Shown: positions 20,361-30,201 of the stretch, piece after piece | How positions within the stretch are numbered: position 1 is the first letter of the stretch | Layout of the letters: every line of letters starts with the position of its first letter | Assembly: GCA_039105265.1 (NCBI GenBank) | Contig: JAPFFF010000005.1 | Span: 4,449,501 to 4,513,500, forward strand | DNA length: 64,000 nt | Direction of reading: 5' to 3' | From: Tritrichomonas musculus | Taxonomy: Eukaryota; Parabasalia; Tritrichomonadida; Tritrichomonadidae | Notes under the pieces: model-generated | What the model saw: only the letters and a program-made list of their open reading frames with translations | What the model was told of the DNA's origin: nothing | The model's database searches: none | Program-made: the position numbers and the translations under genes

Positions 20361-21176
20361 TAATAATGAGAAAAATCAGATAGCACTCTATTCAAAAAGT
20401 TACATGGGTAAAAAAATATCGGTAATAGTGTAAAAATATTATTAATTTTCTACGTTAATGCACTATTCTGCAACCTCAGCGATCTTTCTTGTCATTTTTA
20501 TGTTTTAAAACCATAAGCATTTTGAATTGAAAAATTTAAATATTTAGTATGGCAAATACTTATTCAATAAGACAAATACTTCTTTATTTATTAAGAATAA
20601 AACTTTAGGTAATAGATTATTTAAACAAAAACATCTTTAGTCAGAACAATATTTAATTGTGGCAAAACTTTTCTATTTTATTATAAATCGTGGAAATACA
20701 GCAGAAAAAAGTCACGAAATCTTCAGAAAATCTTTCATAATTTAAATGATAGAAAATCCAGGAGTCCCAACTTCTCTCTTAAAGTAACATCTAATAACCA
20801 GTTATTCTTCTGCAATCTTATACTTTGTTCTTATTTGTTAATCATTGCATTTTATTCTCAACACAAAAATGAAATTGAAAGTATAACGACTCATAAGATC
20901 AATAAAATGTATTTCGTTAAAGGATATCGTATTACCCAAATAAAAGGTGTTTTGATATTAAAGAAATGAGATTATTTAAAAAATGAAAGAAGAAATAATG
21001 CTTCAACAAAAGCCAAATAAATAAATTTAAAATTAGAATTGTTTATATATTTTTCTTCATTCCCTACATGCATCTCTTGGTTGAAATGATGGTTTGATTG
21101 ATGGCTTGTATGAAAATGACTTAGGAGATGCGTCTCCTTTTGCTTCTTCTTCCTCCTCCTCTTCATTATCATTTAG
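20361..21176. other. AT-rich spacer, no gene seen
   Basis: About 0.8 kb between the mariner and a gene fragment. A 66-aa minus-strand ORF (20972-21172) is rich in Lys, His and Arg at its start and ends hydrophobic; I cannot support it as a gene. No inverted ends or tandem array were seen. Confidence 0.4.
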
Positions 21177-21383
21177 ACGCAATTCGACTTAGGTGTCCCA
21201 GAATATGGAACTGAATTAGCTGTTTGTTGGTTTGACGATTATTGGGAAACATTCATACCAGTCATTGATAATCATATTCATGTCTTTAACGAAGACGGAG
21301 CTGAAATAAATTCAACTCCCGAAAGAGAAAGTCAAATTTTGGAAGAAGACACGAAAAAGTTGCTCATGGAATCACTAAGTTAA
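21177..21383 (+). pseudogene. 3' fragment of an unrecognised gene
   Basis: An open stretch of 68 codons with no ATG at its head ends in TAA at 21381-21383. It encodes a non-repetitive sequence including YGTELAVCWFDDYWETF and FNEDGAEINS. The composition is coding-like, but the 5' part is lacking and a stop lies directly upstream, so it is taken as the tail of a lost gene. I do not recognise the family. Confidence 0.35.
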
Positions 21384-21471
21384 AGGAAAATTCAAAATAA
21401 ATAAACAATTTATTTTTTTTAAAAACTTTTTTAAATTCATTTTCAAATAAAATTTTACCCACCATCAGACA

Positions 21472-21820
21472 TTAAACAATTAAAATTGGATGCTCGTCAA
21501 GATTTTCCGTTTTTATTCGATTTATTTCATTATATTTATCTAAAAATTCTTCCCAATCTAAAGAACTTGCTGTTTGCCCATAAAAAAATCGAATTTGCTG
21601 TTTATTAAATCCTGGAAATAAATATAGAGTTGTGATTTCATTTTTAATATGAGGTTTAATACCTTTCCACCCTTGAATTAACAAGAAAAACGTTAAATTA
21701 TTATGACGACATCCCAATAATTGACTGAAAAATGATTCTTCAGATGAAAATAATTTTGAATTACTGATATCATCAAATAAGAATATTGAATGTAAAAATA
21801 TCTTTTCAAAGTTTTCAACA
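21472..21820 (-). mobile_element. Polinton/Maverick packaging-ATPase fossil
   Basis: A short minus-strand stretch resembles the C-terminal half of the A32-like (FtsK/HerA-type) DNA-packaging ATPase of Polinton elements: a Walker B-like IFLFDD, then GCRHNNLTFFLLIQ and a conserved following strand-helix region. Only this piece is seen; polymerase, integrase, protease and capsid parts are absent from the window. It is a broken fossil of a virus-like element and is old and truncated. Polintons are abundant in trichomonad genomes. Confidence 0.55.
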
Positions 21821-21841
21821 TGCTAATTGAGCAGTATAAGC

Positions 21842-22616
21842 CTAACATGAGCATCTCTTGACTTCCATTCCTATTTTTGTTAACAATGAAGAGTCATCAT
21901 TCGGATTTATATTTTCAATTGCTTTATCCAACAATTTAGCATTGTCAGATACAATCCTACTTACAGTGATTTCATTCTTTTTACAATCTTCTAAAAACAT
22001 CCGCGATCGCTTGACTGAGATTTGCTGAAGTTTGATCTTCAACATGAATAATTTCTGCCATCCTCAAAGCTGATAATTGAACCAAAATAAAAGCCTATTC
22101 ATGTCTTGATAATAGCGAGGGACCATCAACAGAAGGCCGCATACTGCCCCTTTAAATTGAGATATTCCTTCGTGTAATAAAAATTTGGAATAGTCTATGA
22201 TAAATTTTCGTAAAATTTTTATGCTTGGTATTATATCTGAAAGATTCATAATATTGAAAAAGTCATGCGATGCTTCAGAAGTCAGGCTTCTGTAAGGTAT
22301 ATTTGAATTAATCAATCAAACGAATAAAAACAATATCTTCCTTTTTCATATTTTGAACATCAATAATAATTTCATCAGTGTTATCTTGCTTGCTGTCATC
22401 ATTTTCATTGTCTTGGTTATATTCACTTGCAGCTGATACAACTATACCATAATTTTCAAAGGTTGAATTAGAATATGATCTTTTTTGTTTCTCTACATTT
22501 AATGAAACTTTCGCTACATAAAGGTTGTGATTGTCCATTATTTTTTTTGCATATAAGACATTTAAATTGGTAAATAGAACCTTTATTGCTTTGTCTAACA
22601 AAGTTACAACATTCAC
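21842..22616 (-). pseudogene. hAT-like DNA transposase relic
   Basis: Three minus-strand pieces in order: 22616-22308 (MDNHNLYVAKVSLNVEKQKR and an acidic stretch), 22315-22064 (INSNIPYRSLTSEASHDFF, IIPSIKILRKFI) and 21842-22045 (TVSRIVSDNAKLLDKAIE). The IPYR...F..... IPS pattern and the SDNA...KA motif fit hAT-superfamily DDE transposases; a DG motif and EIIHVEDQTSANLSQ lie between in another frame. At least two frameshifts separate the pieces, so it is dead. No terminal repeats were identified. The hAT assignment is by pattern only. Confidence 0.5.
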
Positions 22617-23489
22617 AACAATCTTTCTACATCAATATAAAAGGAATCAAATTCTTTTTTTAAAAAAAACCGAAACAATTTCAAAACATATTGAAATTTT
22701 ACTTCAATCAAACCACTATATTATTCATACAATTTCTCAACATGCTTTCCATACCTTATATATTCTATTTTAATGATCAATCTCAATCATTTTTAGGCTT
22801 TTCAATCTCCAAACCTTCAAAATCCACAAGAAAACCTATCATTCGAGGCTTATATCTGCGAACTCACACTATATAGCTAGCTAAAATGCAATGTAATATT
22901 AAAACTTTTCAATTGAGAAAACTCTTATCAAAATGCATTAAACTTTTTCTATATCCTATTCAATAAAAATATGTGTGTGGAAACTAAAAAATACGTTATT
23001 TTAAAATTTGTATTTTATTGGTTTTAAGCTTATCTTGATTATATTTGCTGATATAAGTTATATATTCTAGGATTATTAATTATATTATATCATTGTGGAT
23101 ACTTTTTTTGGGCCAATTGCATTTTAATTTTTTGGATATATTTCATCAAATATTTCTCAATTATGCATTTTTTTGTTATATATAAATATATTCATTTTTT
23201 TATTGGATATCTATTATTATATTTTCCATTATTATTAGAATATTATTGTGATTTATCGAGAAAAAATATAATATTACAAGAGATAAAAAATCATTATTAT
23301 CTCAATATTTATCTAAAATGTTAACAATTAAAACATTTATTAAATTTATAAATTATATATTTATTTTGTATATATGATATATTCCAGTTATTTCTTGCCA
23401 TTTTTTCCGATGATATATCATATCATTTTGAGTTTTATTTAATTTATTATAAAAAAAAAAATATTCAATTGATTATGAATTATTTTTTA
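22617..23489. other. AT-rich gene-poor stretch
   Basis: About 0.9 kb of low-complexity AT-rich sequence between the hAT relic and the long inverted repeat. Short plus-strand ORFs here are shadows without family resemblance. Nothing else was seen. Confidence 0.5.
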
Positions 23490-24790
23490 TAATAAACTAG
23501 TCAATTATTTTATTTTTTCTATGATCAATTGAAATTGAAAGAGTTAAGTGATATTTTTTTGAAATAAATAAAAAATGTAAAATATAGAAAATTAAAATAA
23601 TATTTATATATATATCCAGCATGATTATAATTAATTATATAATATTACCATCTTATAATCTTTTTTATTCTTTATATGTATATATAATGATTAGTATTAA
23701 GTATTGGATATATTATTATATGAAATAAATCTGATTTTATAAATTCTGAATAAAGTGAGATGATTCATATCACATCAATCTATAGGATAAAATCATAAAT
23801 ATTTTTTTTGTTTTATTTTATCTTAAACTAATTATAATCATATATATTTTATACTCTATAATATATTAAATATAGCAAATTATGGATGAATATATATATA
23901 TCTAAAACAAGATATTAATATTTGAAACTAAAAGTTCAGAAAAAACTCATATCACTAAGTTCAGAAAAAGAACTATAAAATATCTTTTAAATATATTCAT
24001 AATCATTTTATATTAAAACTTTAAATTTTTTGTATAGCATTATATACAAATATATATAAATTATTTAATATTGAAATATCATATTTGCATATTTTATATG
24101 CTTTTTTCTTATTATTAAAATAATTAGCTCTAAGTGATATGATTATTTTCTGAACTTTTAGTTTTAAATATTGTTATCTTTCTACTATTAAAACATATCT
24201 GTATATAAACAGTTTATATATTTTTATAATGCATATATATATATGTTTATATATTATATAAAGATCGAATAATTATATACCTGGAATAAACTGAGTTTTA
24301 AATCAAAATTTTCTCTTAATTTAGTGATATGAATATTTTCTGAACTTTTAGTTTTAAATAAAAATATCTTTTTATTTTATGAGAATATCTAAGTAATAAT
24401 ATTTTTAATATATATTTATAATATATATATTAGTATATAATACATAAATTATATAGCAATTTCTTTAATAATAACCATTTTTAATGATTTTATTTTTTCT
24501 GAACTTAGTGATATGAGTTATTAATTTATGCTAAGAATTTATTAAATAAGATTTACCGCATCGAATAATTAATTATATTTTATTATTATTACTACTATAA
24601 TATATAATAAAAATAATAATTATAGATAAATAATATAAAATTATTTTCAATATTAAAAGACATGGGTATTAATGAATAATTATAAAATATTTTCTATATT
24701 TTACATTTTTTATTTCTCTCAAAAGAGTTTCACTTAAATCTTTCAATTTCAATTGAGCATAGAAAAAATAAATTGTTTGACTAGTTTACA
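23490..24790. repeat. Long imperfect inverted repeat (foldback-like), 1.3 kb
   Basis: The left arm at about 23490-23600 (AAACTAGTCAATTATTTTAT, TCAATTGAAATTGAAAGA, AATAAAAAATGTAAAATATA) recurs as its reverse complement at about 24680-24790. Inside, a second set of inverted motifs appears: CTAAAAGTTCAGAAAA with CTCATATCACTAAG at 23935-23970, and the opposite orientation at about 24127-24172, 24318-24362 and 24488-24512. The structure suggests an old foldback element or MITE cluster with long terminal inverted repeats. No target duplication could be set because the outer ends fade into AT-rich sequence. It has no coding potential. Confidence 0.55.
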
Positions 24791-25255
24791 TAATTAATTA
24801 ATTTATTATCAATATCACTTATAAAAAAAAATAATTATATAAAATAAATATTAATATAAATCAATACATGTAATTACAAATATTAAGTCAGTAAATATAT
24901 AAATATAATAAATATCAACATAGGAAATATTTAATTTTAATTATGTTTTTATTTTCAAAAAAACCAAAAAATTCTATGAAAAATAATAAATTTCTATTCA
25001 ATTATTTTTTCGTATTATTTTAAATATATCATTATTTAACGTAAGAATATTTATAAATAAAATGATTAAATAATATTATATATGTATAATAAAAATAATA
25101 CTATCTAATAGAACATCAATAATTTGGCCATTTTTTAAAACAAGGAAGTTTCCAAACACATATAAAAATCTGATTTATATTGAAAAGAATACATTTGAAT
25201 AAATTCAAATAATGTTTATACGTTATTTTCTATTTGATACATCAAATTCTAAACC
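24791..25255. other. AT-rich spacer before the prominin-like gene
   Basis: About 460 bp, gene-free. An ATG at 25211 opens a 15-codon ORF in another frame that stops just before the next gene. No clear initiator or intron signal was found. Confidence 0.4.
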
Positions 25256-27325
25256 TTGATAACAACAATTAATTTAATTTTTCTAGTTCATTTAGTTGAG
25301 GGCACATGCAATGATCATTTCCTTCCTCAAGCTTCTAGAATTTTGATCGAGCTTCTTGGAAAAATGAAAGGGAAAACTTCAATTAAAATTTTTGGTAAAG
25401 AATCCCTTCCCCAAATACCTAAAACATCATCATATTTTGAAATTAAACACTATTCATTAAATTTTGTAATGGGACAATTTTATCCTCAACTAATTATTTT
25501 TATTCTTAGCGCAATTTGCTTTATTATTACGCTAATACTTACAATATTTATATATTTCAGCTGCACTCCTGACACCTCTTCGAAGCCTGGATTTTGCTTT
25601 ATCTTTTGGTGGATTTTTTTTTCTCTTTTTTACGGAGTTAGTTTATCTTATTACATTTTAGGTATTCTAAAGACTCCATTTTTCTTAGATAATTACCCAA
25701 AAATCATTGATATAATTAAGAATGCTTCACTTGATCTCGGCAATTCTTATTCTCATTTTGCTCATAGTTACTTTAATCTTTCATCGTCATACTTTTCAGG
25801 GGAAAACGGATCATTTGGATCATTTTCAACTTTAATAACAGATGAAAAAAAAGAGAAAAGTGTATGGAAAACAGATTCACTTTCAAAAATGATTGATCAA
25901 CTATTGTTAAGCATTTCATCAAATATTTCTGAATTAATTAATAGCAAAGCGATTTCTAGCAATTGTAACAAAATAGATTTAAAATCTCTTCAAGTTATCA
26001 ATTTTCCTACACTAAAAGCAATATCTAATTCATTGAATAATATAACAAATTCATTAACGATAGTTGACAATGAAAATAATAAAGATATTCAATCATTAGG
26101 AAACAGTTTAAAAAACATCCTTAATGATTTTATTAATATTCCTACAAAAAATCCTTTTATCAATTTTCCTTTATTCATTACCAATTATGTTGACATTGAA
26201 ATTCAAAAAGCAATTCCATCATTCAGTACCAATAATAATTATTATAAATCGATACGCTATTTAGTTTATGTTGTTTTCTGTCTTTTAGTTATTTTTTATG
26301 TTTTCCAGACTATCACTTTTAGTATGAATAATTCATTTTCTAGATGCTTTGTTGTTGCGAACCAACCTATATCTATGATCATTTCTCTTGTAATTGGCAT
26401 TATTGGTGTTATTTCAACTTCCATATCATGTTCTATTTCAGATTTATGCCTCGATTCAACAGAATTTGCTACAAATTTTTATTTTGGGAAAAATGAATAT
26501 AGAAATCTTGGTCTTCCAAAATCAAATCATGAATTAATTTTCAATTCAGAAGATAAGTATTTATATAATGTTATAAATATTTCTAATATTGCTAATTTTA
26601 GCCAACCAACATCCGAAATTAAGAAAAAATTGGAAGCAATCAACATTCCTTCTGGAATCACAACTTTTTCAAGCGACTTAAATCAATCTAATCATGAATT
26701 GAACAGCTTATATCAAAAAGTTTTATTAAATGATATTATTTTTGTAGCCAATTACTCATCTTATATTCGAAGAGAAATTATTTCAACTGGATGCGCATCA
26801 GAAAATGAGAGAAATTATGCTGACTCGATTATTAAGGACTTAAATCAATTAAACTCGATTATTCAGTACGAAATACCCCTATTAATCAAGGCCATAAATT
26901 CATTTCTCATATATAACGAATCGATTTCCAAAGAGTTATTTATTTCTTCTTTTTCTAGTGAAGAATATCTTAATTTAGCAACCAATTCTTCTACCTTAAC
27001 GTCATCTCTTTTCACGTGCCCACTCCGTTGTTCGAAAAAATATTTTTGCGAGGAGACAGGAGGTACTTTTTCCTATTTTGCTATTTTTTCTCATTTTTAT
27101 ATTATATCTCTTATTGGATTTACATTACTCTTATTATTTAGGAGGAAAAGTATGCTATCACCTTATGATATAAAGGATTATAGCATAAATGAAGACAATC
27201 AATTGAATAAAAGCAGAAATAGATGGAAAAATCACTTTGTAACTGATGATTCCTCACAAATGGATACTAATTCATCATCAGACTCTTCATTTGATATGTT
27301 CCAACAAAGTCGGAGCCGTATTTAA
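25256..27325 (+). CDS. Prominin-like five-span membrane glycoprotein
   Basis: The open frame gives 689 codons. It begins after an in-frame stop and has TTG, not ATG, at 25256; the first in-frame ATG is at 25364 (653 aa). The upstream residues look like a signal peptide (INLIFLVHLVEG), so the true 5' end is unsettled. Five membrane spans are visible: about 76-103, 112-138, 333-360, 372-398 and 600-630. They are separated by a short Cys-containing loop, a 190-residue outer loop, a short inner loop and a 200-residue outer loop with paired cysteines and N-glycosylation sites. This topology with short 1-2 and 3-4 loops is that of prominin (CD133), a protein of plasma-membrane protrusions and cilia. 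Tweety-like channels share five spans but differ in loop sizes. The tail is polar and serine-rich. Confidence 0.6.
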   Translation: MITTINLIFLVHLVEGTCNDHFLPQASRILIELLGKMKGKTSIKIFGKESLPQIPKTSSYFEIKHYSLNFVMGQFYPQLIIFILSAICFIITLILTIFIYFSCTPDTSSKPGFCFIFWWIFFSLFYGVSLSYYILGILKTPFFLDNYPKIIDIIKNASLDLGNSYSHFAHSYFNLSSSYFSGENGSFGSFSTLITDEKKEKSVWKTDSLSKMIDQLLLSISSNISELINSKAISSNCNKIDLKSLQVINFPTLKAISNSLNNITNSLTIVDNENNKDIQSLGNSLKNILNDFINIPTKNPFINFPLFITNYVDIEIQKAIPSFSTNNNYYKSIRYLVYVVFCLLVIFYVFQTITFSMNNSFSRCFVVANQPISMIISLVIGIIGVISTSISCSISDLCLDSTEFATNFYFGKNEYRNLGLPKSNHELIFNSEDKYLYNVINISNIANFSQPTSEIKKKLEAINIPSGITTFSSDLNQSNHELNSLYQKVLLNDIIFVANYSSYIRREIISTGCASENERNYADSIIKDLNQLNSIIQYEIPLLIKAINSFLIYNESISKELFISSFSSEEYLNLATNSSTLTSSLFTCPLRCSKKYFCEETGGTFSYFAIFSHFYIISLIGFTLLLLFRRKSMLSPYDIKDYSINEDNQLNKSRNRWKNHFVTDDSSQMDTNSSSDSSFDMFQQSRSRI

Positions 27326-27521
27326 TTATTTTTATTTTTTTTTTGTTATTTATAATTGTATAGTATATTTGAATAAAAAACATACATTTAATTATTGTAG
27401 ATATACTTTTAAATCGAAAAAAATAAAGAAAATATAAAAAACAAAGCAATTTATTAACTCATATATATATGCTTTTCAAATAAATCATATTAAACATATG
27501 AACATAAAATAATTTAAGAAT

Positions 27522-29600
27522 TTATTTCTTATTTTTGGATCTTGTAGTACTTGAATGTGATTTTGATGAATTTCTGAATAATGCATCAATATCAACTTTA
27601 CCAATATCTTTTCCTTTTTCAATTTCTAGTGACATTGCTTCGATTAATTTATCATCTCTATTTCTATTTAAAGATTTAGGCTGCTTCAACAACAAAGGAG
27701 CAGCATTTTCAACATCAACATTACTGACATCGATGTCTCTTTTTTGCTGTTTTTCTTCTTTAGCACGCGCAATTAATTTTTCATATTTTTTCTTTGATCT
27801 ATTTTTACTAGATTCAAAACCTTGTAAAGCTAATTTGTGTTTCATGTTGAGTATTTCTCTTTTTCCAGCGTATAATTCTTTAAGCTTTCTATCAGCCATG
27901 TAATATTTTTCTCTTAATTTTCTGGAATTTTCTTTGATTTCTTTTTCTTCTTGCTCCATAACAGAAACATTTTCTGTTCTTGCGAGATCTATTTGATTTG
28001 ATCTAAGAAGATTTTTGATGTATTCACGCATTGCAACAAGTTGTGGCGATGGCCTGCTGAATTTATTAATCATTTCCTCAGATTGATATTTTGCGTCGAG
28101 CTCTGCTGCTATCTTATGATATTCTTGCATAAGTTGGTCAATCCTATTTTTATGTTTAATATTTTCAGAATTAATTAAATTCGAATATTTTTGTTGAGCT
28201 TTCTTATAACGATCTTTTAGCGTTTGCATTTGGTGAGGCTCCTTTCCTTGCTTTTTCGGCGAATATTTAGGGGAAACTGAAGTACCAAGTAAATGTATTA
28301 AATTATTGATATAAGCAGATTCGTCAATCCAAAGATTTTCAACACATTCTTCGAAAATTTTTTTCAAAGCATGACGCACATTTGACTGTTCTGAGCGAGA
28401 GATTCCATGTGATGAATTTTTGAGAATAACTTTGTAGACTTTTGATGACTTTGGTTCTTTAACAATATAACCAAGTCTTCCAAAAAGTTCACTTTTATCG
28501 TCAGTATAACTTTCTTTTTCCGTATAACTTTCCTTTTCAGTATAACTTTCTTTTTCACTGTAATTATCTTTTTCAATATCATTCTCTTTATCGGAATAGT
28601 TTTCAATTGTGTCTTGATTGATAGAATAGGGTTCTTCATTCTCTAATTCAAATTCATCTTCCTCTTCTTCTTCTTCAATGACTCCGATTTCTTCAACTTC
28701 ATCGATTGGCTCAGGCAATTCATTTTGCTCTTGTTCATTTTTTTCTGGAATCATTAGAGCTTGTGACATTCTAACGAGACTGGTAGATGCTTCTCCAAGC
28801 TGCATTCCATTAGATCCACAACGTTGGTGCTTCGGCCTATTGGCTTTGATGGAGGTGCCAAAATAAGAGTCTATATTGTTATTTGATGTTGATTGCTGTG
28901 GCGATAATTGTGGCTGTTGAGGTGAAGATCGGGAATTTGGTTCTTCTTCAGCTATTCCGTCTAAAGTAGGTAATTGGTTGGACGGAAAAGAATTGTTTGG
29001 ATGCAATTTGCTACGCGATGCTTCTCTTGTTAATTCAATTAAGTTATCAGGTGGAACAAATCCCATCTCTTTCCATCTTGATTCGTTTTTAGATTTTAGT
29101 TCTTTGACAATCTGAACCTCAGGGTATTCTTCTTCTTCTTCATCATCTTGAAGGTTATGCTGATGCATTTCATAATTTGGGTCTATGGCTTCTTCAATTG
29201 GAATAGTTTTAGGAGGTTGAATATTATTAAGATCTTTACCAATTTCTAGATGGTGGTTACCAATTGATGAATATGATGAGGGGTGATATGAGATAGAGGC
29301 AGGGACTTCATTGGCTTCTTTATCATCAAGAACGATAACTGGATCTTCTTCTTCTTTCACTTCAGGTAAATCCGTAACTGTTTGGCCAGCTTTTGTAATT
29401 AATTCACCATGAAGTGAAGAGAATGAAGGCTGTCTAATTTTGAGGGCAATAGGCCCATCTTCCTCTCCTGATTTATTATCTTGTGAATCCTCAAGTTGCT
29501 GATTTGGAAATTTTTGAGTCATTATTTGATCGATGTGATTATCAATTTCAGTCTTTTGCGGATTTTGTTCAAGAAGAAGTTGAAGTGGATTATCACTCAT
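27522..29600 (-). CDS. Acidic coiled-coil protein, unknown function
   Basis: 692 aa. The first 400 residues are acidic and disordered, with Ser/Pro/Gln stretches and a tandem repeat of about eight residues based on SYTEKE (near 350-380). The C-terminal 280 residues are basic coiled coil (KDRYKKAQQKYSNLI, MEQEEKEIKENSRKLREKYY, KKKYEKLIARAKEEKQQKR) and end in a Lys/Ser tail. No catalytic domain is recognised. The acidic head with a charged coiled coil is common among cytoskeletal or basal-body proteins, but no assignment is justified. Confidence 0.75.
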   Translation of the reverse strand: MSDNPLQLLLEQNPQKTEIDNHIDQIMTQKFPNQQLEDSQDNKSGEEDGPIALKIRQPSFSSLHGELITKAGQTVTDLPEVKEEEDPVIVLDDKEANEVPASISYHPSSYSSIGNHHLEIGKDLNNIQPPKTIPIEEAIDPNYEMHQHNLQDDEEEEEYPEVQIVKELKSKNESRWKEMGFVPPDNLIELTREASRSKLHPNNSFPSNQLPTLDGIAEEEPNSRSSPQQPQLSPQQSTSNNNIDSYFGTSIKANRPKHQRCGSNGMQLGEASTSLVRMSQALMIPEKNEQEQNELPEPIDEVEEIGVIEEEEEEDEFELENEEPYSINQDTIENYSDKENDIEKDNYSEKESYTEKESYTEKESYTDDKSELFGRLGYIVKEPKSSKVYKVILKNSSHGISRSEQSNVRHALKKIFEECVENLWIDESAYINNLIHLLGTSVSPKYSPKKQGKEPHQMQTLKDRYKKAQQKYSNLINSENIKHKNRIDQLMQEYHKIAAELDAKYQSEEMINKFSRPSPQLVAMREYIKNLLRSNQIDLARTENVSVMEQEEKEIKENSRKLREKYYMADRKLKELYAGKREILNMKHKLALQGFESSKNRSKKKYEKLIARAKEEKQQKRDIDVSNVDVENAAPLLLKQPKSLNRNRDDKLIEAMSLEIEKGKDIGKVDIDALFRNSSKSHSSTTRSKNKK

Positions 29601-30201
29601 TTTTAAAAATAAACCGCCTTTTTTCTATAGTTTACTTTTTAAAATTAAATGATTTTATAAAAATTGAATGAAGATCTTAAAAATCATTTCAATCATCATT
29701 ATAAAATTTGTTCTTCCTTTTGTAAATAAAATGCTTGAACTTTGAGGAACAAATTTTATATCTAATAAATTTAATTTTGTGAATATTATTAGCAGGTATA
29801 TAATATAAAAAGTTAAAAAAAGGCAAAATTATTTCACCATATGAATAAAATTTTAAAAATCCATATATGCACATTTATAAAATAGCATTTCACTGTACAA
29901 AACGCTTGTTAAATGCATTTCAATAACAGTATAACTTTATACATAAATGAATACCAGTATAAAATTTATTAAGTGAAAATACAACGACTAACTTATTTTT
30001 CGAATTTATCCAGATCACATAAATATTATTGACCAATCATAGGATATGAATTTATCCAGATCAAACATAATTTTAATATTAAAGTCTTGTTGTCTTTCCT
30101 ACAAGAAATTTTAAAATGTCACTTTTTATGTGAATTTTTTTTTCATCAGAATAGTTCAACCGATTTTTGCTATTGAAAATAAAAATAGTAAATTAATTCG
30201 A
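29601..30201. promoter_or_regulatory. Divergent promoter region with a 16-bp direct repeat
   Basis: 600 bp between the coiled-coil gene and the dynamin gene. GAATTTATCCAGATCA occurs at 30002-30017 and again at 30048-30063, about 140 bp before the dynamin start. The rest is AT-rich with no other structure. A factor-binding role is only suggested by the exact repeat. Confidence 0.35.

Noticed and set aside
25222-25286. A 65-bp intron joining the ATG at 25211 to the prominin-like frame
   Set aside because: Phase would fit, but the donor (GTTATT) and acceptor (TTTCTAG) lack the trichomonad GTAYGT and ACTAACACACAG consensus, and the joined N-terminus loses the signal-like stretch.
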